The position numbers and the translations under genes are program-made. Of a stretch of DNA of 64,000 bases, positions 33,951 to 43,366 are shown one piece after another. The stretch lies in NCBI RefSeq assembly GCF_904848585.1, contig NZ_CAJHCR010000016.1:62001-126000 (forward strand). Reading direction: 5' to 3'. Source of the stretch: Paraburkholderia kirstenboschensis (GTDB taxonomy: Bacteria; Pseudomonadota; Gammaproteobacteria; Burkholderiales; Burkholderiaceae). How positions within the stretch are numbered: position 1 is the stretch's first letter; the number at the start of each line of letters is the position of its first letter. The notes beneath the pieces are model-generated. The model searched no databases. It was not told the DNA's origin and saw nothing but the letters and a program-made list of their open reading frames with translations.

Positions 33951-35210
33951 ATGCCCTCTCTCCAATGGTTCACCGAACTGACGCAGCGGGAACGCCGCAC
34001 CCTGTACGCCGGTTTCGGCGGCTATGCGGTCGACGCGTTCGATTTCATGATCTACTCGTTCCTCATTCCGACGCTGATCGCGACGTGGGGCATGACGAAA
34101 AGCGAAGCGGGCATGATCGCCACGAGTTCGTTGATCTCGTCGGCGCTCGGCGGCTGGCTTGCCGGGATTCTGGCCGATCGGTACGGCCGCATCCGCGTGC
34201 TTCAATGGACGATCGCCACCTTCGCGCTATTCACGTTTCTGTCGGGCTTCACGCATTCGTTCTGGCAGCTGCTCGCCACGCGCACGCTGCAAGGAATCGG
34301 CTTCGGCGGTGAATGGTCGGTCGTGACGATCATGATGGCGGAGACGATCCGCTCGCCGCAGCATCGCGCGAAAGCCGTGGGCACCGTGCAAAGCAGCTGG
34401 TCGTTCGGCTGGGCAGCGGCGGCCATCGTCTACTGGGCGTTTTTCGCGTTGCTGCCGGAACAGTATGCGTGGCGCGCGTGCTTCTGGATCGGTCTGCTGC
34501 CCGCGGCCTGGATCATCTACATTCGCCGCAACGTCAGCGATCCCGACATCTATCTGCAGACGCGCCGTGCGCGTGAGAGCGGCTTTGAGACTACGCATTT
34601 CCTGCAGATTTTCTCGGGGCCGCACTTGCGCACCACACTGCTCGGCAGCGTGTTGTGCACCGGCATGCTCGGCGGTTACTACGCGATCACCACGTGGCTG
34701 CCCACCTATCTGAAGACCGTGCGTCATTTGTCCGTGTTCAACACGAGCGGCTATCTGATCGTGCTGATCGTCGGCTCGTTTACCGGTTATATCGTCGGCG
34801 CGATCTTGTGCGACAAGATTGGACGGCGCGCGTCCTTCATTCTGTTCGCGATCGGCTCGTTCGTGCTCGGCATGGTCTACACGATGTTGCCGATCACCGA
34901 CGGCATGATGCTTGCGCTCGGATTTCCGCTCGGCATAGTCGTGCAAGGGATTTTCGCGGGCGTGGGCGCCTATTTGTCGGAGCTATACCCCAATGCGATT
35001 CGCGGCTCCGGGCAAGGCTTCTGCTACAACCTTGGGCGCGGCTTCGGCTCGTTCTTTCCGATTCTCGTCGGCACACTTTCGCAGGGCATGTCTCTGGTGA
35101 AGGCAATGGGCATCGTCGCCGGCGCGGGTTATCTGCTGGTGATCGTCGCCGCATTGTGCCTGCCCGAAACGAAGGGCAAGGTACTTGGTTCGGCCAGTCC
35201 TGCCGTCTGA
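33951..35210 (+). CDS. Major facilitator superfamily transporter
   Basis: A 419-residue, 12-helix MFS carrier. Helix 1 carries GYAVDAFDFMIYSF and the loop 2-3 motif is GILADRYGRIRVL, the pattern of the MHS/AAHS and sialate-type organic-acid symporters; the second half has CDKIGRRAS. The ATG at 33951 follows AGGAGAA. A dadA homologue starts 55 bp later on the same strand, which hints at uptake of an amino acid or related substrate. The substrate itself is not determinable here. Confidence 0.9.
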   Translation: MPSLQWFTELTQRERRTLYAGFGGYAVDAFDFMIYSFLIPTLIATWGMTKSEAGMIATSSLISSALGGWLAGILADRYGRIRVLQWTIATFALFTFLSGFTHSFWQLLATRTLQGIGFGGEWSVVTIMMAETIRSPQHRAKAVGTVQSSWSFGWAAAAIVYWAFFALLPEQYAWRACFWIGLLPAAWIIYIRRNVSDPDIYLQTRRARESGFETTHFLQIFSGPHLRTTLLGSVLCTGMLGGYYAITTWLPTYLKTVRHLSVFNTSGYLIVLIVGSFTGYIVGAILCDKIGRRASFILFAIGSFVLGMVYTMLPITDGMMLALGFPLGIVVQGIFAGVGAYLSELYPNAIRGSGQGFCYNLGRGFGSFFPILVGTLSQGMSLVKAMGIVAGAGYLLVIVAALCLPETKGKVLGSASPAV

Positions 35211-35265
35211 GCGCGCGGCTGATTTTTGTCGCTGACATTGCCGCTGACTTTTCCCGTCTACGCAC

Positions 35266-36558
35266 ATGAAAACGATTGTTCTGGGAGGCGGCGTGATCGG
35301 CGTCGCTACCGCTTTCTACCTGCGCCAGCAAGGCTGCGAGGTCACGGTGATCGAGCGGGAGCCGGACGTCGCGCTCGCCACGAGTTTCGGCAACGCGGGC
35401 GTCATCGCGCCCGGCTACGTGACGCCGTGGGCCGCGCCGGGCATGCCGGCCAAGATCCTCAAGTATCTGTTCAAGCCGGCGTCGCCGCTGATCTTCCGTC
35501 CGTCCTTCGACCCGGCTCAATGGCGCTGGATCGCGCGCTGGTTGCGCGAATGCGACCTCGAACGCTTTCGCGTCAACAAGCAGCGGATGCAGCGCATCGC
35601 CTATTACAGCCGGGACTGCCTGCACGAATTCCGCGGCCGTCATCCGTTCGATTACGGGCGCAGCCAGGGCTATCTGCAACTCTTTCGCAGCGAGTACGAC
35701 GTCGAACTCGCGCAACCGGCGCTCGCTGTGCTGCGCGACGCGGGCATCGCGTATCGGGAAGTGAGCCCCGCGCAATGCGTCGATATCGAGCCGGGCTTGC
35801 GCTGGGCGCGCGCGACTCCCGTGTCGGGTATTCATCTTCCCGACGACGAAGCCGGCGACTGCGCCCGCTTCACGCGCGAGTTGCGAGCTATCTGCGAGCG
35901 CCACGGCGTGCAATTTCGCTTCGATACACGCGTGACATCGCTCGACGTGCAAGGCGGCGCGGTGCGCGGTGTGCGTGTGGAAAGTGAAGCCGGTGGAGAA
36001 CCGCGCGGCGCAAACGGCGCCGCTGAGATCGTGCCGGCCGACAGCGTCGTAGTGGCGCTGGGTGTCGACAGTGCGGCGCTGCTTGCACCGGTCGGCGTGA
36101 AGGTGCCGCTCTATCCGGTGAAGGGGTATTCGGCGACGCTGCCCGTCATCGATCATGAGAAAGCCCCGCGGGCCGCGCTCATGGACGAGTCGCTAAAGAC
36201 AGCGATCACGCGCTTCGGCAACAACCTGCGGGTGGCGGGCACCGCGGAACTGGGCAACCGGCAGACCACACTGCGCGAGCAGGCGCTACAAACGCTGATG
36301 AAAGTGCTGGATGACTGGTTTCCGCACGCCGCCGCGCCGACGTCCGCGCACTTCTGGGTGGGTCGCCGCCCAATGACGCCCGACGGCGCGCCATTGCTCG
36401 GACCTTCGGGCATCGACAATTTGTGGCTCAATCTAGGCCACGGCTCGACCGGCTGGGCGATGTCGATGGGCTCCGCACGTGTCGTTGCCGATCTGATCAC
36501 GCAGCGCAAGCCGCAAATCGATCTCGACGGGCTGACGTTGGCACGTTATGGGAAGTGA
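35266..36558 (+). CDS. dadA: D-amino acid dehydrogenase (DadA-like)
   Basis: An FAD-dependent membrane-associated dehydrogenase oxidising D-amino acids to 2-oxo acids. The 430-residue protein begins MKTIVLGGGVIGVATAFYL (GxGxxG). It carries SFGNAGVIAPGYVTPWAAPG and the C-terminal WVGRRPMTPDGAPLLGP and NLGHGSTGWAM, all typical of DadA. An inserted Gly/Ala-rich loop lies near residue 245. No alanine racemase or regulator adjoins it; the MFS gene is its only operon partner. The annotation as DadA rather than another DAO-family enzyme is likely but not certain. Confidence 0.87.
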   Translation: MKTIVLGGGVIGVATAFYLRQQGCEVTVIEREPDVALATSFGNAGVIAPGYVTPWAAPGMPAKILKYLFKPASPLIFRPSFDPAQWRWIARWLRECDLERFRVNKQRMQRIAYYSRDCLHEFRGRHPFDYGRSQGYLQLFRSEYDVELAQPALAVLRDAGIAYREVSPAQCVDIEPGLRWARATPVSGIHLPDDEAGDCARFTRELRAICERHGVQFRFDTRVTSLDVQGGAVRGVRVESEAGGEPRGANGAAEIVPADSVVVALGVDSAALLAPVGVKVPLYPVKGYSATLPVIDHEKAPRAALMDESLKTAITRFGNNLRVAGTAELGNRQTTLREQALQTLMKVLDDWFPHAAAPTSAHFWVGRRPMTPDGAPLLGPSGIDNLWLNLGHGSTGWAMSMGSARVVADLITQRKPQIDLDGLTLARYGK

Positions 36559-36590
36559 CGTCGCGGGCCGGATCTCGCAAGGCGCACGTT

Positions 36591-36630
36591 AAAAAGCCGG
36601 GTCGCCCTCTCGGGCGCCCGGCTCTGTTTT
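36591..36630. terminator. Bidirectional terminator between dadA and gltD
   Basis: GCCGGG-TC-GCCC (36596-36607) pairs with GGGC-G-CCCGGC (36612-36622). It is flanked by AAAAA on the left and TCTGTTTT on the right, so it can end transcription of both convergent genes. The rest of this 207-bp gap is featureless. Confidence 0.85.
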
Positions 36631-36765
36631 ACCGCCTTGACGTGCCGCTTGATGCATCACTTCATGCACCACTCAACGGGGCACGTCGTCGTCTCCACCT
36701 CTTCCTGCAAACATTAACCGGCTTGCGCATCACGAACAGCCGTTGCGGCAAACCGGCAGCCACGC

Positions 36766-38235
36766 TTAGCGCGGCAGGTCCGAATGACCCATCAGGAAAG
36801 CGTCGACCGAACGTGCGCACTGACGGCCTTCGCGAATCGCCCACACCACGAGCGACTGGCCGCGGCGCATATCGCCGGCAGTGAACACCTTGTCGACCGA
36901 GGTGTAGTACGCCTTGTCGCCTTCGGTGGTGGCCCGCACGTTGCCGCGCGCATCCTTGTCGACGCCGAAGGCTTCCAGCACCGGCGACACCGGCTGCGTG
37001 AAGCCCATGGCGAGCAGCACGAGGTCGGCCTTCATTTCGAACTCGGAGCCCGGCACTTCGACCATCTTGCCGTCCTTCCATTCGACGCGCGCCGCGATCA
37101 ACTTCTCGACCTTGCCGTTCTTGCCTTCGAGGCGCTTGGTGGCGACAGCCCAATCGCGCGAGCAGCCTTCTTCATGCGACGATGACGTGCGCAGCTTGAT
37201 CGGCCAGTACGGCCACACGAGCGGCTTGTTCTCTTCTTCCGGCGGTTGCGGCAGCAGTTCGAACTGCGTGACGCTCTTCGCGCCGTGTCGGTTCGACGTG
37301 CCCACGCAGTCCGAACCGGTATCGCCGCCGCCGATCACCACGACGTGCTTGCCCTTGGCGAGCAATTGGTTCGGGACTTTGTCGCCGGCATTGACCTTGT
37401 TCTGCTGCGGCAGGAATTCCATCGCGTAATGGATGCCTTCCAGCTCACGGCCCGGCACCGGCAGATCGCGCGGCGTTTCCGAACCGCCTGCAACCACGAC
37501 CGCGTCGAAGTCTTCCTTCAACTGGTCCGGCGTGATGGTTTCCTTCGCGGTGTTGGCGATGTAGGCCGGCAGCGAATCCGCCTTACCGACGAACACGTTG
37601 GCGCGGAACGTCACGCCTTCGGCTTCCATCTGGCGCATGCGGCGATCGATCAGCCACTTCTCCAGCTTGAAGTCGGGAATGCCGTACCGCAGCAGGCCGC
37701 CAACGCGGTCGTTCTTCTCGAACACCGTCACATCGTGACCGGCGCGCGCGAGTTGCTGAGCGACCGCCAGACCGGCAGGACCGGAGCCGACCACGGCAAC
37801 CTTCTTGCCGGTCTTGTGCTTCGGCGGCTGCGGGGCGACCCAACCTTCGGCCCATGCCTTGTCGATGATCGCGTGTTCGATCGACTTGATGCCGACCGGG
37901 TCGTCGTTGATGCCGAGCGTGCATGCCGCTTCGCACGGCGCCGGGCAGATTCGGCCCGTGAACTCCGGGAAGTTGTTCGTGGAGTGCAAGACCTCGATCG
38001 CCGTCTTCCAGTCCTGTTGGAATACCAGGTCGTTGAAGTCCGGAATGATGTTGTTTACCGGGCAGCCGTTGTTGCAGAACGGAATGCCGCAGTCCATGCA
38101 ACGTGCGCCTTGAATCTTCGCTTCGTCGTCGGTGAGTGCCGCGACGAATTCCTTGTAGTGCTTCACACGCGTGAGCGGAGCTTCGTACGCCTCGTGGCGG
38201 CGCTCGAACTCGAGAAAACCGGTTGCCTTGCCCAT
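36766..38235 (-). CDS. gltD: Glutamate synthase (NADPH) small subunit GltD
   Basis: GltD supplies electrons from NADPH to GltB for glutamate synthesis from glutamine and 2-oxoglutarate. The 489-residue protein has the N-terminal Fe-S cysteines CMDCGIPFCNNGCPVNN and CPAPCEAAC. The FAD fold is VVGSGPAGLAVAQQL, the NADPH fold VVIGGGDTGSDC, and the C-terminal GD motif FTAGDMRRGQSLVVW. It is 132 bp downstream of gltB. Confidence 0.98.
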   Translation of the reverse strand: MGKATGFLEFERRHEAYEAPLTRVKHYKEFVAALTDDEAKIQGARCMDCGIPFCNNGCPVNNIIPDFNDLVFQQDWKTAIEVLHSTNNFPEFTGRICPAPCEAACTLGINDDPVGIKSIEHAIIDKAWAEGWVAPQPPKHKTGKKVAVVGSGPAGLAVAQQLARAGHDVTVFEKNDRVGGLLRYGIPDFKLEKWLIDRRMRQMEAEGVTFRANVFVGKADSLPAYIANTAKETITPDQLKEDFDAVVVAGGSETPRDLPVPGRELEGIHYAMEFLPQQNKVNAGDKVPNQLLAKGKHVVVIGGGDTGSDCVGTSNRHGAKSVTQFELLPQPPEEENKPLVWPYWPIKLRTSSSHEEGCSRDWAVATKRLEGKNGKVEKLIAARVEWKDGKMVEVPGSEFEMKADLVLLAMGFTQPVSPVLEAFGVDKDARGNVRATTEGDKAYYTSVDKVFTAGDMRRGQSLVVWAIREGRQCARSVDAFLMGHSDLPR

Positions 38236-38367
38236 GTGGTTCTCTTCTCTATCTGTATCTAGGGGGTGATCTGAACCCGCCGCAGCGTGCCGTTGAACGG
38301 TCGCGCGCGGCAGGTACGGCTAAAGGTGACGTCTACTGTGCGAGAGCAGTCGGCTAGCGATCTGCGC

Positions 38368-41300
38368 TCAGGCGGCGAGAACTTCGTTATTCGCCTTCTT
38401 CGCTGCCATTTCGCCCAGCGCGCGCTTGTATTCGGTCGGGAACACCTTCACGAATTGACGGCGCGACGCGTCCCAGTTTTCGAGCAGCGCTTTTGCACGC
38501 GGCGAGCCCGTGAACTGGAAGTGACGTTCGACGAGACCCTTGAGCAGCGCTTCGTCGGTCGTGCCGGCGTGCCACAGGCTCTTGTCGACCGTGCGCTCCT
38601 GTTCGGCCTGCTGCAGAACCGGATCGAGCGCAACCATCGACTTGTTGCACTTGCCCGCGAACGTGTTGTCCGGGTCGTACACGTAGGCGATGCCGCCCGA
38701 CATGCCGGCCGCGAAGTTACGGCCGGTTTCGCCGAGCACGATGACCGTGCCGCCCGTCATGTATTCGCAGCCGTGGTCGCCCGTGCCCTCGACAACCGCC
38801 GTCGCACCCGAGTTACGCACGCAGAAACGCTCGCCCGCCACGCCGCGGAAGAATGCTTCGCCTTCGATCGCGCCGTACATCACCGTGTTGCCGCAGATGA
38901 TGTTCTCTTCCGACTTGCCGCGGAAATCGTTCGTGGGACGGATGATGATGCGCCCGCCCGACAAGCCCTTGCCGACGTAGTCGTTGCCGTCGCCGACCAG
39001 ATCCAGCGTGATGCCCTTCGCGAGGAATGCGCCGAAGCTCTGACCCGCCGTGCCCTTCAACTGGATGTGAATGGTGTCGTCGGGCAAGCCGTCATGGCCG
39101 TACTTCTTCGCGATCGTGCCGGACAGCATAGCGCCGACCGTACGATTGACATTGCGCACCGGCTGGATGAACGAGACGTGCTCGCCCTTCTCGATGGCCG
39201 CCTTCGCTTTTTCGATCAGCGTGTGGTCGAGCGCGCGGTCCAGACCGTGGTCCTGCTCGTCCACATGCTTGCGCGCGACTTCAGCCGGCACTTGCGGCAG
39301 ATAGAACACGCGCGAAAAGTCGAGACCCTTCGCCTTCCAGTGCTCGATGCCCTTCTTCGTGTCGAGCAGTTCGGCGTGACCGATCAGGTCGTCGAACTTG
39401 CGGATACCCAGTTGCGCCATGATTTCGCGCACTTCTTCGGCAACAAAGAAGAAGAAGTTCACGACGTGTTCCGGCTGGCCATTGAACTTGGCCCGCAGCA
39501 CCGGATCTTGCGTCGCGACGCCGACCGGGCAGGTGTTCAGATGGCACTTGCGCATCATGATGCAGCCTTCGACGACGAGCGGCGCCGTCGCAAAGCCGAA
39601 CTCGTCAGCGCCGAGCAGCGCGCCGATCACGACGTCGCGGCCGGTCTTCATCTGACCGTCGGCCTGCACGCGGATACGCCCGCGCAACTGGTTGAGAACC
39701 AGCGTCTGCTGCGTTTCGGCGAGACCGAGTTCCCACGGCGTGCCAGCATGCTTGAGCGACGACAGCGGCGACGCGCCGGTGCCGCCGTCGTGGCCTGCGA
39801 TCACGACGTGGTCGGCCTTCGCCTTGGCGACGCCCGCGGCAACCGTGCCCACGCCCGACTCCGACACCAGCTTCACCGAGACGCTAGCCGCCGGATTCGC
39901 GTTTTTCAGGTCGTGAATGAGCTGCGCCAGATCTTCGATCGAATAGATGTCGTGGTGCGGCGGCGGCGAAATGAGACCGACGCCCGGCACCGAGTAACGC
40001 AGCTTGCCGATGTACTCGGACACCTTGTGGCCCGGCAACTGGCCGCCTTCGCCCGGCTTCGCGCCCTGCGCCATCTTGATCTGGATCTGGTCGGCCGAGG
40101 CGAGGTATTCCGCCGTCACGCCGAAACGGCCCGACGCCACCTGCTTGATCTTCGAGCGCAGCGAATCGCCATCCTTCAACGGGATGTCGACGATCACTTC
40201 GTCGCCGATCACGGACTTCATCGTGTCGCCGTTCTTGATCGGAATGCCGCGCAGTTCGTTGCGGTAGCGGTTCTCGTCCTCTCCGCCTTCGCCGGTGTTC
40301 GACTTGCCGCCAATGCGGTTCATCGCGACAGCCAGCGTGGCGTGCGCTTCCGTGCTGATCGAGCCGAGCGACATTGCACCGGTGGCAAAACGCCTGACGA
40401 TTTCCTTCGCCGGTTCCACCTCGTCGAGCGGAATTGCCCTGGTCGGGTCGAGCTTGAATTCGAACAGGCCGCGGAACGTCATGTGACGTTTCGTCTGGTC
40501 GTTGATCAGATGCGCGTATTCCTTGTACGTCTGATACGAGTTGCTGCGCGCCGAGTGTTGCAGCTTGGCGATCGCATCCGGCGTCCACATGTGTTCTTCG
40601 CCGCGCACGCGGTAGGCATACTCGCCGCCCGCATCGAGCATGTTCGCGAGAATCGGGTTGTCGCCGAACGCGTCGCGATGCAGACGGATCGCTTCTTCGG
40701 CGACGTCGAAGAGACCAATGCCGCCGACCTTCGACGAGGTGCCCTTGAAGTACTTCTGCACGAGATCTTCAGCGAGGCCGACGGCTTCGAAAATCTGCGC
40801 GCCGGTATACGACATGTAGGTCGAAATGCCCATCTTCGACATGACCTTCTGCAAGCCCTTGCCGACTGCCTTCGTGAAGTTGTAGACCGCCTTCTCCGGC
40901 GACAGGTCGCCCTTCAGGCCGGCTGCGAGCTGGCCGAGCGTTTCCATTGCCAGGTACGGGTGCACGGCTTCCGCGCCGTAGCCCGCGAGCAGCGCGAAGT
41001 GATGCGTTTCGCGCGCTGAGCCCGTTTCCACGACGAGACCCGTGCTCGTGCGCAGACCTTGCTGCACGAGGTGCGTGTGAATCGCGGCGGTGGCGAGCAG
41101 CGCCGGGATCGCGACGTTGTCGCGGTCGGTCTTGCGGTCGGACACGATCAGCATGTTGTAGCCGGACTTGACGGCGTCGACGGCTTCCGCGCACAGCGAC
41201 GCGAGACGCGCCTCGATGCCTTCCTTGCCCCACGCGACCGGATAGCAGATGTTCAGTTCGTACGAGCTGAACTTGCCGCCGGTGTACTGATCGATCGCGC

Positions 41301-43071
41301 GGATCTTCGCGATATCCTTGAAGTCGAGCACCGGCTGCGACACTTCCAGACGCATCGGCGGGTTGATGTTGTTCGTGTCGAGCAGGTTCGGCTTCGGACC
41401 GACGAACGACACGAGCGACATCACCATGTTTTCACGGATCGGGTCGATCGGCGGGTTCGTGACCTGCGCGAACAGCTGCTTGAAGTAGTGATAGAGCGTC
41501 TTGTTCTTGTTGGACATGACCGCGAGCGGCGAGTCGTTGCCCATGGAGCCGACCGCTTCTTCGCCGGCTTGCGCCATCGGCGCCATCAGGAACTTGAGGT
41601 CTTCCTGCGTGTAGCCGAACGCCTGCTGGCGATCCAGCAAAGCAGCGGCTTCGCGGCGCTCCGTCGCGACGTCTTCGGCCTTCGGCTCAATTTCGTCGAG
41701 CTTGATGCGCACGGCGTCGATCCAGCTCTTGTACGGCTTGGCGTTCGCGAGGTTGTCCTTCAGTTCCTTGTCGTCGATGATGCGGCCGTGTTCCATGTCG
41801 ATCAGGAACATCTTGCCCGGCTGCAGACGCCACTTCTTGACGATCTTCGACTCAGGAATAGGCAGCGTGCCGGCTTCCGACGCCATGATGACCAGGTCGT
41901 CGTCGGTGACGATGTAGCGCGCCGGACGCAGACCGTTACGGTCGAGCGTCGCGCCGATCTGGCGGCCGTCGGTGAACGCGATGGCAGCGGGGCCGTCCCA
42001 CGGCTCCATCATCGCGGCGTGATATTCGTAGAACGCGCGGCGGTTGTCGTCCATCAGCGTGTGCTGTTCCCAGGCTTCCGGGATCATCATCATCATTGCG
42101 TGGACGAGCGGGTAGCCGGCCATCACCAGCAGTTCGAGACAGTTGTCGAACGAGGCGGTGTCCGACTGGCCCGGATAGATCAGCGGCCACAGCTTCGGCA
42201 GGTCGTCGCCGAGTACGTGCGACGCGATTGCGCCGGTACGCGCGTTCAGCCAGTTGACGTTGCCCTTCACCGTGTTGATTTCGCCGTTGTGGGCGATCAT
42301 CCGGTACGGGTGAGCCAGTTCCCACGCCGGGAACGTGTTGGTCGAGAAGCGCTGGTGCACGAGCGCGAGCGCCGAAACGGTGCGCTCGTCCTGCAGGTCG
42401 CGGTAGTAGACGCCGACCTGACCTGCCAGCAGCAGGCCCTTATAGACGACGGTGCGCGCCGAGCATGACGGCACGAAGTATTCCTTGCCGTGCTTGAGCT
42501 TGAGCGCCTGGATGCGGTGACTCGCGGTCTTGCGGATCACGTACAGCTTGCGCTCCAGCGCGTCGGTCACCATGATGTCCTTGCCGCGGCCGATGAAAAT
42601 CTGGCGGATCAGCGGCTCGCTCGCCTTGACGGTGGGCGAGATCGGCATGGTGTGGTCGACCGGCACGTCACGCCAGCCGAGCACCACCTGGCCTTCGGCC
42701 TTCACCGTGCGCTCCAGTTCCTGTTCGCAGGCGAGACGCGACGCGTGTTCCTTCGGCAGAAACACCATGCCGACGCCGTATTCGCCGGACGGCGGCAACG
42801 TCACGCCCTGCTTTGCCATTTCCTCACGATAGAAACCGTCCGGAATCTGGATGAGGATGCCGGCACCGTCGCCCATCAACGGATCTGCGCCGACGGCGCC
42901 CCGGTGATCGAGGTTTTCGAGAATCTTCAGGCCCTGCTCGATGATCTCGTGGCTCTTCTTGCCCTTGATGTGGGCAACGAAGCCGACGCCGCAGGCGTCA
43001 TGTTCGTTTTGCGGGTCGTACAACCCTTGCGCGGCGGGAACCGGATGAGCCGGTTGCTGGTGATCGTTCAT
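38368..43071 (-). CDS. gltB: Glutamate synthase (NADPH) large subunit GltB
   Basis: GltB has glutaminase and FMN synthase domains. In the 1,567-residue protein the N-terminal nucleophile is Cys 27 (HDACGVGFVAHIKG), implying removal of a 26-residue propeptide. The 3Fe-4S cysteines are in CIMMRKCHLNTCPVG. FMN-site segments include SVKLVSESGVGTVAAG and the GHDGGTGASPL loop, and the C-terminal Gly-rich beta-helix (GNTVMYGAIEGEAFFRG) is complete. Long ORFs on the opposite strand are shadows of this gene. Confidence 0.99.
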   Translation of the reverse strand: MNDHQQPAHPVPAAQGLYDPQNEHDACGVGFVAHIKGKKSHEIIEQGLKILENLDHRGAVGADPLMGDGAGILIQIPDGFYREEMAKQGVTLPPSGEYGVGMVFLPKEHASRLACEQELERTVKAEGQVVLGWRDVPVDHTMPISPTVKASEPLIRQIFIGRGKDIMVTDALERKLYVIRKTASHRIQALKLKHGKEYFVPSCSARTVVYKGLLLAGQVGVYYRDLQDERTVSALALVHQRFSTNTFPAWELAHPYRMIAHNGEINTVKGNVNWLNARTGAIASHVLGDDLPKLWPLIYPGQSDTASFDNCLELLVMAGYPLVHAMMMMIPEAWEQHTLMDDNRRAFYEYHAAMMEPWDGPAAIAFTDGRQIGATLDRNGLRPARYIVTDDDLVIMASEAGTLPIPESKIVKKWRLQPGKMFLIDMEHGRIIDDKELKDNLANAKPYKSWIDAVRIKLDEIEPKAEDVATERREAAALLDRQQAFGYTQEDLKFLMAPMAQAGEEAVGSMGNDSPLAVMSNKNKTLYHYFKQLFAQVTNPPIDPIRENMVMSLVSFVGPKPNLLDTNNINPPMRLEVSQPVLDFKDIAKIRAIDQYTGGKFSSYELNICYPVAWGKEGIEARLASLCAEAVDAVKSGYNMLIVSDRKTDRDNVAIPALLATAAIHTHLVQQGLRTSTGLVVETGSARETHHFALLAGYGAEAVHPYLAMETLGQLAAGLKGDLSPEKAVYNFTKAVGKGLQKVMSKMGISTYMSYTGAQIFEAVGLAEDLVQKYFKGTSSKVGGIGLFDVAEEAIRLHRDAFGDNPILANMLDAGGEYAYRVRGEEHMWTPDAIAKLQHSARSNSYQTYKEYAHLINDQTKRHMTFRGLFEFKLDPTRAIPLDEVEPAKEIVRRFATGAMSLGSISTEAHATLAVAMNRIGGKSNTGEGGEDENRYRNELRGIPIKNGDTMKSVIGDEVIVDIPLKDGDSLRSKIKQVASGRFGVTAEYLASADQIQIKMAQGAKPGEGGQLPGHKVSEYIGKLRYSVPGVGLISPPPHHDIYSIEDLAQLIHDLKNANPAASVSVKLVSESGVGTVAAGVAKAKADHVVIAGHDGGTGASPLSSLKHAGTPWELGLAETQQTLVLNQLRGRIRVQADGQMKTGRDVVIGALLGADEFGFATAPLVVEGCIMMRKCHLNTCPVGVATQDPVLRAKFNGQPEHVVNFFFFVAEEVREIMAQLGIRKFDDLIGHAELLDTKKGIEHWKAKGLDFSRVFYLPQVPAEVARKHVDEQDHGLDRALDHTLIEKAKAAIEKGEHVSFIQPVRNVNRTVGAMLSGTIAKKYGHDGLPDDTIHIQLKGTAGQSFGAFLAKGITLDLVGDGNDYVGKGLSGGRIIIRPTNDFRGKSEENIICGNTVMYGAIEGEAFFRGVAGERFCVRNSGATAVVEGTGDHGCEYMTGGTVIVLGETGRNFAAGMSGGIAYVYDPDNTFAGKCNKSMVALDPVLQQAEQERTVDKSLWHAGTTDEALLKGLVERHFQFTGSPRAKALLENWDASRRQFVKVFPTEYKRALGEMAAKKANNEVLAA

Positions 43072-43199
43072 GGGGACACCGTCTGTGAGGGGCCGACAGG
43101 CCGTTAAACCGTTTTTCTATTGCCGCACGTGCACACCCGCGACGGCCGAGACGCTTTTTGACGCTGTGAGCTACGCATATCAAAAACGCCGGAATTCGG

Positions 43200-43229
43200 A
43201 ATATACGCGACGAATCAACGGAATAGCAA
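43200..43229 (-). promoter_or_regulatory. Candidate sigma-70 promoter for gltBD
   Basis: On the minus strand TTGCTA (43224-43229) and TATATT (43200-43205) are spaced by 18 bases, ~130 bp before the gltB ATG. They lie in the AT-rich 295-bp gap that follows the terminator of the upstream RAYT-like gene. The gap holds no gene. The match is fair, not perfect. Confidence 0.4.
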
Positions 43230-43315
43230 ATAAAACGTTATGGTCGAACCCCAATTATCAGTTTGGTGCATTGCGGCTATTTTTTATTGGTTCCACATCA
43301 AAAAGGGGCAAAATA

Positions 43316-43339
43316 AAACGGCATGTCGGGATGCCGTTT
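43316..43339 (-). terminator. Intrinsic terminator of the RAYT-like gene
   Basis: AAACGGCAT (43316-43324) and ATGCCGTTT (43331-43339) form a perfect 9-bp stem with a 6-base loop. On the minus strand the stem is followed by TATTTT. It lies 28 bp after the stop codon of the gene at 43,367 and separates it from gltB. Confidence 0.8.
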
Positions 43340-43366
43340 AAAAGACAAACTATTGATTCAACTCGC

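Noticed and set aside
38287..41019. 910-codon plus-strand ORF opposite gltB
   Set aside because: Antisense shadow of a highly conserved gene with strong GC3 bias; its translation is Arg/His/Val-rich without domains.
41059..42468. 469-codon plus-strand ORF opposite gltB
   Set aside because: Same reason: an antisense shadow created by codon bias of gltB.
43072..43366. REP sequences or IS ends around the RAYT-like gene
   Set aside because: Only one simple terminator hairpin was found; no paired palindromes with the GTAG-type heads expected of REP elements, and no target-site duplication.
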